The translations under genes and the position numbers were made by a program. Shown here piece by piece: positions 25,652 through 33,557 of a DNA stretch of 64,000 nt (the first letter of the stretch is position 1; each line of letters opens with the position of its first letter). This stretch comes from DASUPK01 sp963801055 (GTDB taxonomy: Bacteria > Actinomycetota > Thermoleophilia > Solirubrobacterales > 70-9), in contig CAWDDE010000009.1 in assembly GCA_963801055.1 (NCBI GenBank), forward strand, positions 23,392 to 87,391, in the 5' to 3' direction. The notes under the pieces are model-generated. The model worked only from the letters and a program-made list of their open reading frames with translations. It had not been told where the DNA came from and did no database searches.

Positions 25652-26932
25652 TCAGGTCCATGGGTAGGGGCCCGAGGAGGCGAGATGTGTCTCGCCCCTT
25701 GCGAATCGGGAGAGCCTGTAGGCGTCGAGGCCGGGCTCGCCGTCGAGGATGTCGTCGGCGGCCAGGCGCCCCAGCGCCAGCATCTTGAAGCCGTGGCCGG
25801 AGTCCACGATCGCGTAGGCGTTCGGCAGCACCCAGTCGCAGACCGGATAGTTGTCCGGGGTGTGGGCGACGATGCCGCCCGCCGGAGTGACCTGCCACTC
25901 GCCGCTCCGTCCGCGGAAGCGCCCGAAGGCGGCCGCCAGCCCCGACTCGAAGAACTCGGCAAACCCCGGATCGGCCGCGTGCATGGGGTTGGTGGGTCCG
26001 TACGGGTCGAGCTCCGGGTCCGAGAGCAGGACCGGGAGGCCGCCGCCGGTCACGCCGGTTCCGGTCCGGCCCATGTGGAAGTAGATCCCCCACGCGCCGG
26101 GCAGCAGCTGACGGCCGTCGCGGTCGGAGCGCAGCCCACCTGCCTGGTCGAGATGAACGACCGGAGCCTCGCGCCCCGCGCGCCCGCCAAGCCCGGTGCC
26201 CGGAAGGGCGAACTGACCCTCCTGCGCCTTCCAGTAGGAGATCAAGGGCTGGGTCTCTCCCGGGCCGGTTAGGTCGACTTCGGCAGCCTGGCCCAGCATC
26301 TCCCAGAGGCGGGCCGCCCAGGGGCCGGGCGCCGCGACCACCGCCTCGCAATCGAGCCTGCCGGCCGAGGTGTGCACAATCTCGACGCCACATTGGCCGA
26401 GCTCGAACCCGGTCACCTCGACGCCCTCGACGATCCGCGCTCCGGCCGCCCGCGCGCGCTCGGCCAGGTACCGCACGGTCTGCATGGCGTCCGCCCAGCC
26501 TCCCCGGCTCTCGTAGAGGACAGCCTCCACCGGCGCCTCCCAGTCTGGCCAGGTCCAGGTCAGGTACTCGCGGCAGCTCCCGGCCCCAACGACCAGCTCC
26601 GACTCGTACCCCGCGCTCTCGTGCTGCTCGCGGATCGCGACCAGATCCTCGACCTGGGCCGGGGGTACAGCGGCGAGGTAGCCGACCTGTCTGAACCCAT
26701 AGCCGCCGGGGTCCGCCTCGAACATCTCAACCGATTGCCGGATCAGGTCGGTGACCGCCGGAGAGCGGTAGTAGTTGCGCACGATCCCGCCGGCGATGCC
26801 GGAGGCGCCGGCGCCGATCCGGTCCTTCTCGAGGACCAGCACGTCGGTGCCGCGCTCCGCCAGACGCCAGGCCGCAGAGAGGCCGTGGACTCCGCCGCCG
26901 ATGACGACCTGGCCGGCGCCCTTCAGCTCCAC
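25652..26932 (-). CDS. FAD-dependent amine/amino-acid oxidoreductase (DAO family), 1
   Basis: 426 residues with the FAD fold QVVIGGGVHGLSAAWRLAE and DRIGAGASGIAGGIVRNYY, the SoxB-like signature. Later: EAVVAAPGPWAARLWEML, TPAGGIVAHTPDNYPVCDW and VDSGHGFKMLALGRLAADD at the C-terminus. This is a DAO-superfamily dehydrogenase or oxidase for secondary or N-substituted amino acids. It is the last gene of the second gmaS-mgsABC operon, overlapping the preceding paralog by 10 bases. No alpha, gamma or delta subunits accompany it, so it may act as a simple flavoprotein or as a pair with its neighbour. Confidence 0.82.
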   Translation of the reverse strand: MELKGAGQVVIGGGVHGLSAAWRLAERGTDVLVLEKDRIGAGASGIAGGIVRNYYRSPAVTDLIRQSVEMFEADPGGYGFRQVGYLAAVPPAQVEDLVAIREQHESAGYESELVVGAGSCREYLTWTWPDWEAPVEAVLYESRGGWADAMQTVRYLAERARAAGARIVEGVEVTGFELGQCGVEIVHTSAGRLDCEAVVAAPGPWAARLWEMLGQAAEVDLTGPGETQPLISYWKAQEGQFALPGTGLGGRAGREAPVVHLDQAGGLRSDRDGRQLLPGAWGIYFHMGRTGTGVTGGGLPVLLSDPELDPYGPTNPMHAADPGFAEFFESGLAAAFGRFRGRSGEWQVTPAGGIVAHTPDNYPVCDWVLPNAYAIVDSGHGFKMLALGRLAADDILDGEPGLDAYRLSRFARGETHLASSGPYPWT

Positions 26933-28212
26933 GGATAAGGGCTGCTCGAAACCGGGTGCAGCTCGCCGGTCGCGAAGCGCTCGTAGCGGAAGGGCTGGAG
27001 CAGAGTCGAGTGCTCCCCCTGGAGCTCCCGGGCGATCTCGCGGCCGACGGCGATCATCTTGTAGCCGTGGTTTGAGTCTGCGGCGACGTAGACGTTCGGC
27101 CTCATCCGGTCGAAGACGGGGAAGTTGTCGGCGGTGAAGGCGCCGGCACCACCGGAGCGCATCTGCACGTACTTGGAGCGGCAGCCCTCAAAGCGCTCCA
27201 TGCAGTGCGACAGCGCTGCGCACCAGAGGTCGGGGAAGCCCGGCTCCACGGTCCCTGTCGGGTAGGGATCAACCTCGAGCTCCTGCCCCATCGGCAGCGG
27301 CTGAGCGCCCCCCTGGACGGTCTCGCGGTCAGGCTTGACGTAGATGCCCCACGGCCCCTCGGTGACGAGCTCGCCATTGTCGGCGTGAAGCGGCCGGTCG
27401 GAGTCCACATGCAGCACCGGCGACTCGCGTCCGTCGGCGATGCTGAGCGTCGCGGGCGGCAGCTCGACCTCTCCCTCCTGCAGGTACCAGTAGGTCCACA
27501 TCGGCGCGTCGCGCTCGACCTCTCCGTCGGGGTGGTGGACGTCGAGCCGGTCGGGCAGGCCGAGGAGCTCCCAGACCTGCGGCGTCCACGGCCCCACGGC
27601 GATCACCACCTGCTCGACCTCGACCGGGCCGGCGCTGGTCTCGACCCTCTCAGCCGCGCCGGAGCCGTCGAGCTCGAAGCCTGTCACCTCCACCCCCTCC
27701 TCGATGCGGGCGCCGGCGGCCCGCGCCTTGTCGGCGAGGCCGATCATCGACTCCCGGTTGAAGGCGAAGCCGCCCACCGTCTCGTGCAGGCAGACGGTCA
27801 GGCCCTCAGCGCGCCAGTCGGGGTAGAGCTCGCGCATGTGGGCGGCCACCTCGTCCGTCCCGGTGTAGAGCTCCGACGAATAGCCGATGCGCTGCTGGCG
27901 CTCGAACACCTCGGCCAGCTCGGGCTCCTGCGCCCGCGGGGCGACTGCGAGGTATCCCGAGCCGTGATAGTGGAGCGTCTCGGGATCGCTCTCCCAGATC
28001 TCCACGCAGGCGGCGATCAGCTCCTGCATCGCGGGCTGGAAGTAGTTGTTGCGGATGACGCCGCAGGCAATGCCCGAGGCGCCGGCGCCGACCTCCGCCT
28101 TGTCGAGCACGAGCGCCTCCTCCCCAGCCTCGGCCAGGTGCCAGGCGGTGGACAGCCCGTGGACGCCCGCGCCGACGATTAGATGCCGTGCGGAATCCGG
28201 CAGCGCTTCCAT
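26923..28212 (-). CDS. FAD-dependent amine/amino-acid oxidoreductase (DAO family), 2
   Basis: 429 residues, start MEALPDSARHLIVGAG. FAD motif LIVGAGVHGLSTAWHLAE and KAEVGAGASGIACGVIRNN are close to those of the next gene, so the two are tandem paralogs that have drifted apart: this one carries extra acidic stretches (HHPDGEVERDAPMWTYWY) and the C-terminal VFDRMRPNVYVAADSNHGYK. Expected to oxidise an N-alkylated amino acid. It starts 4 bases after the unknown gene upstream. Two flavin subunits in a row suggest a heterodimer or two substrates, for example successive dealkylations. The substrate is not predictable from sequence. Confidence 0.82.
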   Translation of the reverse strand: MEALPDSARHLIVGAGVHGLSTAWHLAEAGEEALVLDKAEVGAGASGIACGVIRNNYFQPAMQELIAACVEIWESDPETLHYHGSGYLAVAPRAQEPELAEVFERQQRIGYSSELYTGTDEVAAHMRELYPDWRAEGLTVCLHETVGGFAFNRESMIGLADKARAAGARIEEGVEVTGFELDGSGAAERVETSAGPVEVEQVVIAVGPWTPQVWELLGLPDRLDVHHPDGEVERDAPMWTYWYLQEGEVELPPATLSIADGRESPVLHVDSDRPLHADNGELVTEGPWGIYVKPDRETVQGGAQPLPMGQELEVDPYPTGTVEPGFPDLWCAALSHCMERFEGCRSKYVQMRSGGAGAFTADNFPVFDRMRPNVYVAADSNHGYKMIAVGREIARELQGEHSTLLQPFRYERFATGELHPVSSSPYPWS

Positions 28213-28216
28213 GGCA

Positions 28217-28660
28217 TCAGTGATCCGGCGGCTCCCAGCCCTCGAGCACCTGCGGCCTCCAGTCCGCGCCGACGGTCTGGGATCCGTCGACCCAGGGGCC
28301 CAGCTCGGGCTGCGGGAACTTCGCGTGCGGCCCCTTGAGCCGGATGCCGTAGGAGTTGCCGGAGGTCAGGTGCGCGATCAGCACCTTGCGGGCGATCTCG
28401 TCCTCCCGACCCTCCGGGACCGGGAAGTAGATCCGAAGGAACGAGTTCGAGTAGCGGTCGAAGACGGCGGGTGTGCCTTCCTCCTCGAGAAGCTCGACGT
28501 CCTCGAGCCAGTTCAGATCCTTGCCCGGGGTCGCCGCCTCGAGGTCGATGTCCTCTACGAGCGAGATGTCCTCCTGATAGGGGAAGCGCTTGCCGGAGAG
28601 GTACTCGGCGTCGATCGAGACGACCTTCTCGGGCTCACGCACGTGGTCGGCGCGGGTCAC
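28217..28660 (-). CDS. Unknown protein coupled to second mgsC
   Basis: 147 residues beginning MTRADHVREPEKVVSID; I do not recognise the family. It is acidic, soluble and without signal peptide or membrane helix. Notable stretches are RFPYQEDISLVEDIDLEAA, LNWLEDVELLEEEGTPAVF, DRYSNSFLRIYFPVPEG and VLIAHLTSGNSYGIRLKGPH, suggesting a small alpha-beta domain. Its GTG overlaps the mgsC copy 2 stop (GTGA) and the FAD oxidoreductase begins 4 bases after its stop, so translation is locked to the pathway. No equivalent gene exists in the first gmaS-mgsABC operon, so it may be specific to the second module, as a subunit or electron-transfer partner. Confidence 0.7.
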   Translation of the reverse strand: MTRADHVREPEKVVSIDAEYLSGKRFPYQEDISLVEDIDLEAATPGKDLNWLEDVELLEEEGTPAVFDRYSNSFLRIYFPVPEGREDEIARKVLIAHLTSGNSYGIRLKGPHAKFPQPELGPWVDGSQTVGADWRPQVLEGWEPPDH

Positions 28661-30120
28661 TTGCCGTCCTCCGCCGCCGAGGTTCGGGCCGCGTCAGGGA
28701 TGTAGTCCACGGGGTTCTCGAGGTACTGGTCGAGCAGGGTGCGGATCTCGCCCAGCGCGCGCTCTTCGCTGACGCCGGGGACGTAGTCCGTGCCCGCCAG
28801 GGGGACCCGGGCCATTGCCGAGGCCTCGACGGTGAGGGCGGCGAGGTCCTCGGGTTCGAGGTTGTGGACGTTGGTCTTGCCGCAGGCCCGGGCGAGCATC
28901 TGCACCTCGAGCGTCAGGGCGTGCAGGAAGTTGAACACCCGCTGAGCCGCCTGGTCGACGTCGAGGCGCTTGCGCAATTCGGGGTCCTGCGTCGTGATCC
29001 CGACCGGGCACCGACCCGTGTGGCAGTGGTAGCACTGCCCGGCCGGCACCCCGACCGTCCCCTCGTAATCGGTCACACCAGGGATCTCCTTGTTGCAGTT
29101 GAGCGCCATCAGGGCGGAGTGGCCGATCGCGACCGCGTCGGCGCCCAGTGCCAGGCACTTGGCGATGTCGCCGCCGTTGCGGATCCCGCCGGCGACCACG
29201 AGATCGACCTCGTCCGAGAGCCCGACGTCCTCGAGCGCCCGGCGCGCCTCGGGAATTGCGGCCAGCAGCGGGATCCCGGTCTCCTCGGCGGCGATGTGGG
29301 GGCCTGCGCCGGTGCCCCCTTCAGCTCCGTCCAGATAGATGATGTCGGGGCCGCACTTGGCGGCCATGCGGACGTCGTCGTAGACGCGCGCGGCGCCGAG
29401 CTTGAGCTGGATGGGGACCTCGTAGTTGGTCGCCTCGCGAGTCTCCTGGACCTTCAACGAGAGGTCGTCGGGCCCGAGCCAGTCCGGATGACGCGCCGGC
29501 GACCGCTGGTCGATCCCGGCGGGCAGACTGCGCATCTCGGCGACCTGCTCGGTCACCTTCTGGCCCATCAGGTGGCCGCCCACGCCGACCTTGCAGCCCT
29601 GGCCGATGAAGAACTCGACGCCGTCGGCCAGCATCAGGTGATGGGGGTTGAAGCCGTAGCGGCTCTGGATCACCTGGTAGTACCACTTGGTCGAGAGGTC
29701 GCGCTCCGGAGGGATCATTCCCCCCTCGCCCGAGCAGGTTGCCGACCCCGCCATCGAGGCCCCCTTGGCGAGCGCCATCTTCGCCTCGAGCGAGAGCGCG
29801 CCGAAGCTCATCCCGGTGATGTAGACCGGGATGTCGAGCTCGAGCGGCTTCTTGGCGAAGCGGCTGCCCAGCACCGTCCTGGTGTCGCACTTCTCGCGGT
29901 AGCCCTCGATCACGAAGCGCGTCAACGTCCCGGGAAGAAAGATCAGCTCATCCCAGCTCGGAAGCTTCTTGAACATCGAGAAGCCGCGCATCCGGTAGCG
30001 CCCGAGCTCCGCCTTCATGTGGATGTCGTTGATCACCTCGGGCGTGAAGATCTGACTTCGGCCGAGCACCTCGCGCCTGGCGGGAGCCTCCCCGGGTGCC
30101 TGCTGTTTCTGATCCGCCAT
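28657..30120 (-). CDS. N-methylglutamate synthase subunit C-like (FMN, 3Fe-4S), copy 2
   Basis: 487 residues from the ATG at 30120. Same FMN barrel as copy 1: YITGMSFGALSLEAKMALA, GEGGMIPPERDLSTKWYYQ, GQGCKVGVGGHLMGQKV, YLDGAEGGTGAGPH and VVAGGIRNGGDIAKCLALG. Here the glutamate-synthase [3Fe-4S] segment is intact: GQCYHCHTGRCPVGITTQ. A C-terminal extension of about 30 residues (GEIRTLLDQYLENPVDYIP) is missing from copy 1. It follows mgsB copy 2 by 10 bases and overlaps the unknown gene. The parent activity is amine transfer to 2-oxoglutarate; the amine used by this copy may differ from methylamine. Confidence 0.85.
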   Translation of the reverse strand: MADQKQQAPGEAPARREVLGRSQIFTPEVINDIHMKAELGRYRMRGFSMFKKLPSWDELIFLPGTLTRFVIEGYREKCDTRTVLGSRFAKKPLELDIPVYITGMSFGALSLEAKMALAKGASMAGSATCSGEGGMIPPERDLSTKWYYQVIQSRYGFNPHHLMLADGVEFFIGQGCKVGVGGHLMGQKVTEQVAEMRSLPAGIDQRSPARHPDWLGPDDLSLKVQETREATNYEVPIQLKLGAARVYDDVRMAAKCGPDIIYLDGAEGGTGAGPHIAAEETGIPLLAAIPEARRALEDVGLSDEVDLVVAGGIRNGGDIAKCLALGADAVAIGHSALMALNCNKEIPGVTDYEGTVGVPAGQCYHCHTGRCPVGITTQDPELRKRLDVDQAAQRVFNFLHALTLEVQMLARACGKTNVHNLEPEDLAALTVEASAMARVPLAGTDYVPGVSEERALGEIRTLLDQYLENPVDYIPDAARTSAAEDGK

Positions 30121-30130
30121 CGCGGTCCTC

Positions 30131-30916
30131 CTAGAGCACGAGCTTTCGCTCGCTGGGTTCGAGGTTGTCGTAGTTGTAGAGCTTCTTTCCGGAGACCAGC
30201 TTGCGCAGCTTCGGCGGCGCTCCGAGCCCGTAGATCGAGAACTTGCGCTCGACCAGCTCCGTGTCGGCATCGGTCCACTCGGCCTCGACGCAGTCGATCC
30301 CTAGCGAGGCGATCTTGCCCGCGACGTAGATCGTGCCGTCGTACATCGAGTCCCCGAGCCCGGGCCCGACGTCGCCGAGGATGATCTGGCGGCCGCGCTG
30401 CATCATGAAGCCGGTCATCGAGGCCGCGTTTCCGAGCACGATGATCGTGCCGCCCTTCTGGTCGATTCCGGTGCGGGCGCCGACGTCTCGCTTGACGACC
30501 AGGTCGCCGCCTCGAAGCGCGGCGCCTGCCAGCGACCCGGCGTTGCCCTCGACGACGACCACGCCGGACATCATGTTCTCGGCGACCGACCAGCCCACCC
30601 GTCCCGTGATCTCGACCTCGGGACCGTCGATCAGCCCACAGCCGAAGTAGCCGAGGCTGCCCTCGAACCGTATCCGGCAGCGGGCCAGGATGGCGACGCC
30701 GAGGGAGTGCCGGGCGCTCGGATCCCGCACGGTCACATCGGTGACCCCCTCCTCGTAGATCAGCCAGCGCAGCTCGGCGTTGATCTTGCGGGTGGTCATC
30801 TCGCGAGCCTCGATCACCGCGCTCTGCCCATCGATCTTCGCTGCCTTCGGAACCGAATCGTCGAGCTCGACGAGGCCGCGCTCGTCCATGCGGGGCTGCT
30901 CGCTCACCTGGTCCAT
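30131..30916 (-). CDS. N-methylglutamate synthase subunit B-like (GXGXG domain), copy 2
   Basis: 261 residues with the beta-helix of the GXGXG family: GRVGWSVAENMMSGVVVVEG, AALRGGDLVVKRDVGARTG, GRQIILGDVGPGLGDSMYDG and a C-terminal SGKKLYNYDNLEPSERKLVL. It is longer than copy 1 at the N-terminus (VPKAAKIDGQSAVIEAREM). Structural partner of the amidotransferase and FMN subunits. Start is taken at the ATG at 30916, overlapping the amidotransferase gene by 13 bases; a GTG at 30904 is also possible. Confidence 0.86.
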   Translation of the reverse strand: MDQVSEQPRMDERGLVELDDSVPKAAKIDGQSAVIEAREMTTRKINAELRWLIYEEGVTDVTVRDPSARHSLGVAILARCRIRFEGSLGYFGCGLIDGPEVEITGRVGWSVAENMMSGVVVVEGNAGSLAGAALRGGDLVVKRDVGARTGIDQKGGTIIVLGNAASMTGFMMQRGRQIILGDVGPGLGDSMYDGTIYVAGKIASLGIDCVEAEWTDADTELVERKFSIYGLGAPPKLRKLVSGKKLYNYDNLEPSERKLVL

Positions 30917-31836
30917 ACGCGCACCTCGCCCTCGTAAGGGTCGTGGGTCTCGATCTCGCGGTCGAGCACCTGGCGAATCGCGATCTCCTCGGAGGCCAGT
31001 GCGACCAGGTCGTCGTCCTCGTAGAGCACCAGCGGCTTGGCGCCGAGCTCGTCCTTGGCGACCCCGAGCGAGTCCTCGGTGACGCAGATGTAGGTGAAGA
31101 CCCCGTCGAGGTCCTCGAGACTCTGGCGCATAGCCTCCTCGAGCGTCCGGCCCTGGCTCATCTGCTCGGCGAGGTAGACGGCGATGATCTCCGAGTCACA
31201 CTCGGACTGGAAGCGGTGACCGGCCCGCGTCAGCCGCCGGCGCCAGTCGTGGAAGTTGGTCAGCTGGCCGTTGTGGACGACGGCGACGTCCGGGAACGGG
31301 TAGGCCCAGTAGGGGTGTGCGTTGGCGATGTCGACGTCGGACTCGGTAGCCATACGGGCGTGACCGATCGCGTGGGTGCCCGTGAAGCCATCGAGGTGGT
31401 ACCCGCCGGAGACGGTTTCGGCGTCGCCGAGGTCCTTGATGATCTCCAGCGAGCGCCCGAGCGACAGCACCTCGGTGTGACGCACGCGCTCGACCGCATC
31501 GGCGAGCTGCTTCAGGTCGCCGTCGAAGTCGAAGACGATCGTCATCGTGCGCGGCGCCTCCTTGATCTCCTCGATCCTGGCCCCGGCGGCGCGCATGCGC
31601 GTCTCGACCTCGCCCCGCTGCCGCTGCATCCGACGTTCGAGGTCGGGGTCGTGCTCGATCGACTCGCTCAGCTTCACGTGCATCACGTACGTCCCGCCGC
31701 CGCCGCCGCGGTACAGCGCGAAGCCGGTCGAGTCCGGCCCCCGATGCTTCATCGCCTGGAGCATCCGGGTCATGTCGCGCCCGACCTGCTCCTGCCCCCC
31801 ACCGTTCCGATAGATGATCCCCGCTATCCCGCACAC
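30904..31836 (-). CDS. N-methylglutamate synthase subunit A-like (class II amidotransferase), copy 2
   Basis: 310 residues from a GTG start, MCGIAGIIYRNGGG, with the catalytic N-terminal Cys. Other pocket motifs: KHRGPDSTGFALYRG, HAIGHARMATESDVDIANAH and VVHNGQLTNFHDWRRRL. Relative to copy 1 it has an inserted helical segment (RMQRQRGEVETRMRAAGARI). It should hydrolyse a gamma-glutamyl amide and hand the amine to the FMN subunit. It lies 20 bases downstream of gmaS copy 2, in the same order as in the first operon, so the whole four-gene module was duplicated or acquired as a unit. Confidence 0.88.
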   Translation of the reverse strand: MCGIAGIIYRNGGGQEQVGRDMTRMLQAMKHRGPDSTGFALYRGGGGGTYVMHVKLSESIEHDPDLERRMQRQRGEVETRMRAAGARIEEIKEAPRTMTIVFDFDGDLKQLADAVERVRHTEVLSLGRSLEIIKDLGDAETVSGGYHLDGFTGTHAIGHARMATESDVDIANAHPYWAYPFPDVAVVHNGQLTNFHDWRRRLTRAGHRFQSECDSEIIAVYLAEQMSQGRTLEEAMRQSLEDLDGVFTYICVTEDSLGVAKDELGAKPLVLYEDDDLVALASEEIAIRQVLDREIETHDPYEGEVRVWTR

Positions 31837-31855
31837 GGTCGATCACCCACCGAGG

Positions 31856-33307
31856 TCATGGCATGACGTCCAGGTACTGCTCACGCTCCCAGTCGGTCAC
31901 AGCCGCCAGGTAGCGCTCCCACTCGTCACGCTTGTAGTGCATGAAGACATCGTAGAGACGGCCGGGCATCGCCCCGCGGACCACGTCATCGGCCTCGAGC
32001 GCCTCCAGCGCTTCGCCCAGGTGGTCCGGCACCCGCTCGAACTCCGCGCCCTCGGCGAGCAGGTCGTAGGTGTTCCGTTGCTGGGGGGGACCGGGATCGA
32101 GCTCCCGGCGAACTCCGTCCAGGCCGGCGGTGAGCAGCCCAGCCTGGGTCAGGTACGGGTTGCAGGAGGAGTCCACTCCGCGAAACTCGAAGCGGCCGCC
32201 GCTGGCGACCCGCACCATGCAGGTGCGGTTCTGCCAGCCGTAGTTCTTGTAGACGGGCGCCCAGAAGCCGAAGTCCCACATCCGCTTGTAGGAGTTGACC
32301 GTCGGCGAGCCGATACAGACCAGCGCCCGGAAGTGGTCCAGGATCCCGCCCATGAACCGCTGACCCACCTCTGAGAGCTGCGCGGGCCCGTCCGGGTCGT
32401 GAAAGACGTTGTTGCCTTCCCCATCGAGCAGAGTGAAGTGATGGTGGTGCCCGTTCGCGGACACCCCGGTGAACGGTTTCGGCATGAACGATGCGTGGAG
32501 GCCGTGCTTGCGCCCCACGGCGCTGCAGATCTGGCGGTAGGTGCTGATGTTGTCCGCCGTCCGCAGCGCACGGTCGAAGCGGAAGTTGAGCTCCAGCTGC
32601 CCGGGGGCGTCCTCGTGGTCCCCGTAGCTCATGTCGAGGCCCATCGCCTTGCCGTAGGCGACCGCGTCGAGGATCACCGGCTGCAGCTGTTCGAACTGGT
32701 TGATGTGGTAGCACCAGGGCTTGGTGACGCCCTCGGGTTCCTCGCCGGGCTCGGGGATCTTCATCCACATCATCTCGGGCTCGATCCCGCACAGGAAGGA
32801 GTAGCCGAGCTCCTCCTCGACCTCGTGGGCGACCCGCTTCAGGTTCTGCCGCGGGTCCGCGTCGAGCAGCTCCCCCGTCTCGGTGTCGTAGCAATCGCAG
32901 TAGACCCGCGCCACCCGCGGGTCCCAGGGGAGGCGCTCGAAGGTGTCGAGGTCGGCCATCGCGGCGAGCTCGGACTCCTGCGGCCCGAAGCCGATGTAGT
33001 TGCCCTGACGGTCAGTGAACAGGTCGGCTGTAGCCCCATAGACCAGCTGGTAGCCGCGGGCGGCCACCTTCGGGAACCAGCTCGCCACCACCCCCTTGCC
33101 ATTGATGTGGCCGCTGATCGAGACCTGCTGGAAGAAGACGTACTCGATCCCCTCGCTCTCGATCCGCTTCTCGATCTCGGCGATCTTGTCCGCCCGTCCG
33201 GGCGCCTCGCGCGCCTCCTCGAGGGTCTGCGGTGCGGGCTCGATCTTCGGCGACGACAGCGCGGCCTCGACCTCGCTGGGCACCTCGGGCTCGTTCTTGG
33301 CGGCCAT
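31856..33307 (-). CDS. GlnT/GMAS-type glutamine synthetase, copy 2
   Basis: 483 residues from the ATG at 33307, with GGAAGGA correctly spaced before it. Synthetase motifs: YGDHEDAPGQLELNFRFD, NGHHHHFTLLDGEGNN, SPTVNSYKRMWDFG and NRTCMVRVASGGRFEFRG. It differs from copy 1 by a longer N-terminus, a FFQQVSISGHINGKGVVASWF opening and an inserted acidic linker. The extra His in GHHHHFTL and changed substrate-side residues hint at a different amine. It leads the second operon (gmaS2, mgsA2, B2, C2, unknown, two FAD enzymes) and is divergent from malyl-CoA lyase. Confidence 0.85.
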   Translation of the reverse strand: MAAKNEPEVPSEVEAALSSPKIEPAPQTLEEAREAPGRADKIAEIEKRIESEGIEYVFFQQVSISGHINGKGVVASWFPKVAARGYQLVYGATADLFTDRQGNYIGFGPQESELAAMADLDTFERLPWDPRVARVYCDCYDTETGELLDADPRQNLKRVAHEVEEELGYSFLCGIEPEMMWMKIPEPGEEPEGVTKPWCYHINQFEQLQPVILDAVAYGKAMGLDMSYGDHEDAPGQLELNFRFDRALRTADNISTYRQICSAVGRKHGLHASFMPKPFTGVSANGHHHHFTLLDGEGNNVFHDPDGPAQLSEVGQRFMGGILDHFRALVCIGSPTVNSYKRMWDFGFWAPVYKNYGWQNRTCMVRVASGGRFEFRGVDSSCNPYLTQAGLLTAGLDGVRRELDPGPPQQRNTYDLLAEGAEFERVPDHLGEALEALEADDVVRGAMPGRLYDVFMHYKRDEWERYLAAVTDWEREQYLDVMP

Positions 33308-33557
33308 CCTGGCTCCTTCCGGGTAGCACTCAGCGGGCGCCGGGACCTTTGTCGCGCCTACTATAAACGCCGCACTGAACAAAAAGGTACATTCGACCGG
33401 CGGGCCCTGGCACGCGAAGAGCTTTAGCTAATCACTTGGGATAACTCAGAAGGTTCTCTCTATACATCTGCTGGGCACTTTGCTTGATCGGCCTGGGCGG
33501 AGCCTGTTGACTGGGGCGACCACCAGCGGGCCGAGTATGGCCGAGTAAGGGAGAGAG
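33308..33557. promoter_or_regulatory. Divergent intergenic region between gmaS copy 2 and malyl-CoA lyase
   Basis: About 250 bases, clearly more AT-rich than the genes. On the minus strand TATAGT (33357-33362, reverse complement of ACTATA) is a possible -10 for the second operon. For the plus strand CTCTATACATCT at 33459-33470 is AT-rich and TTGACT (33509) can serve as a -35. AAGGGAGAGAG precedes the lyase ATG. The CTGTATGTAWGCC repeat of the first operon is not found here, so control may differ. Confidence 0.35.
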
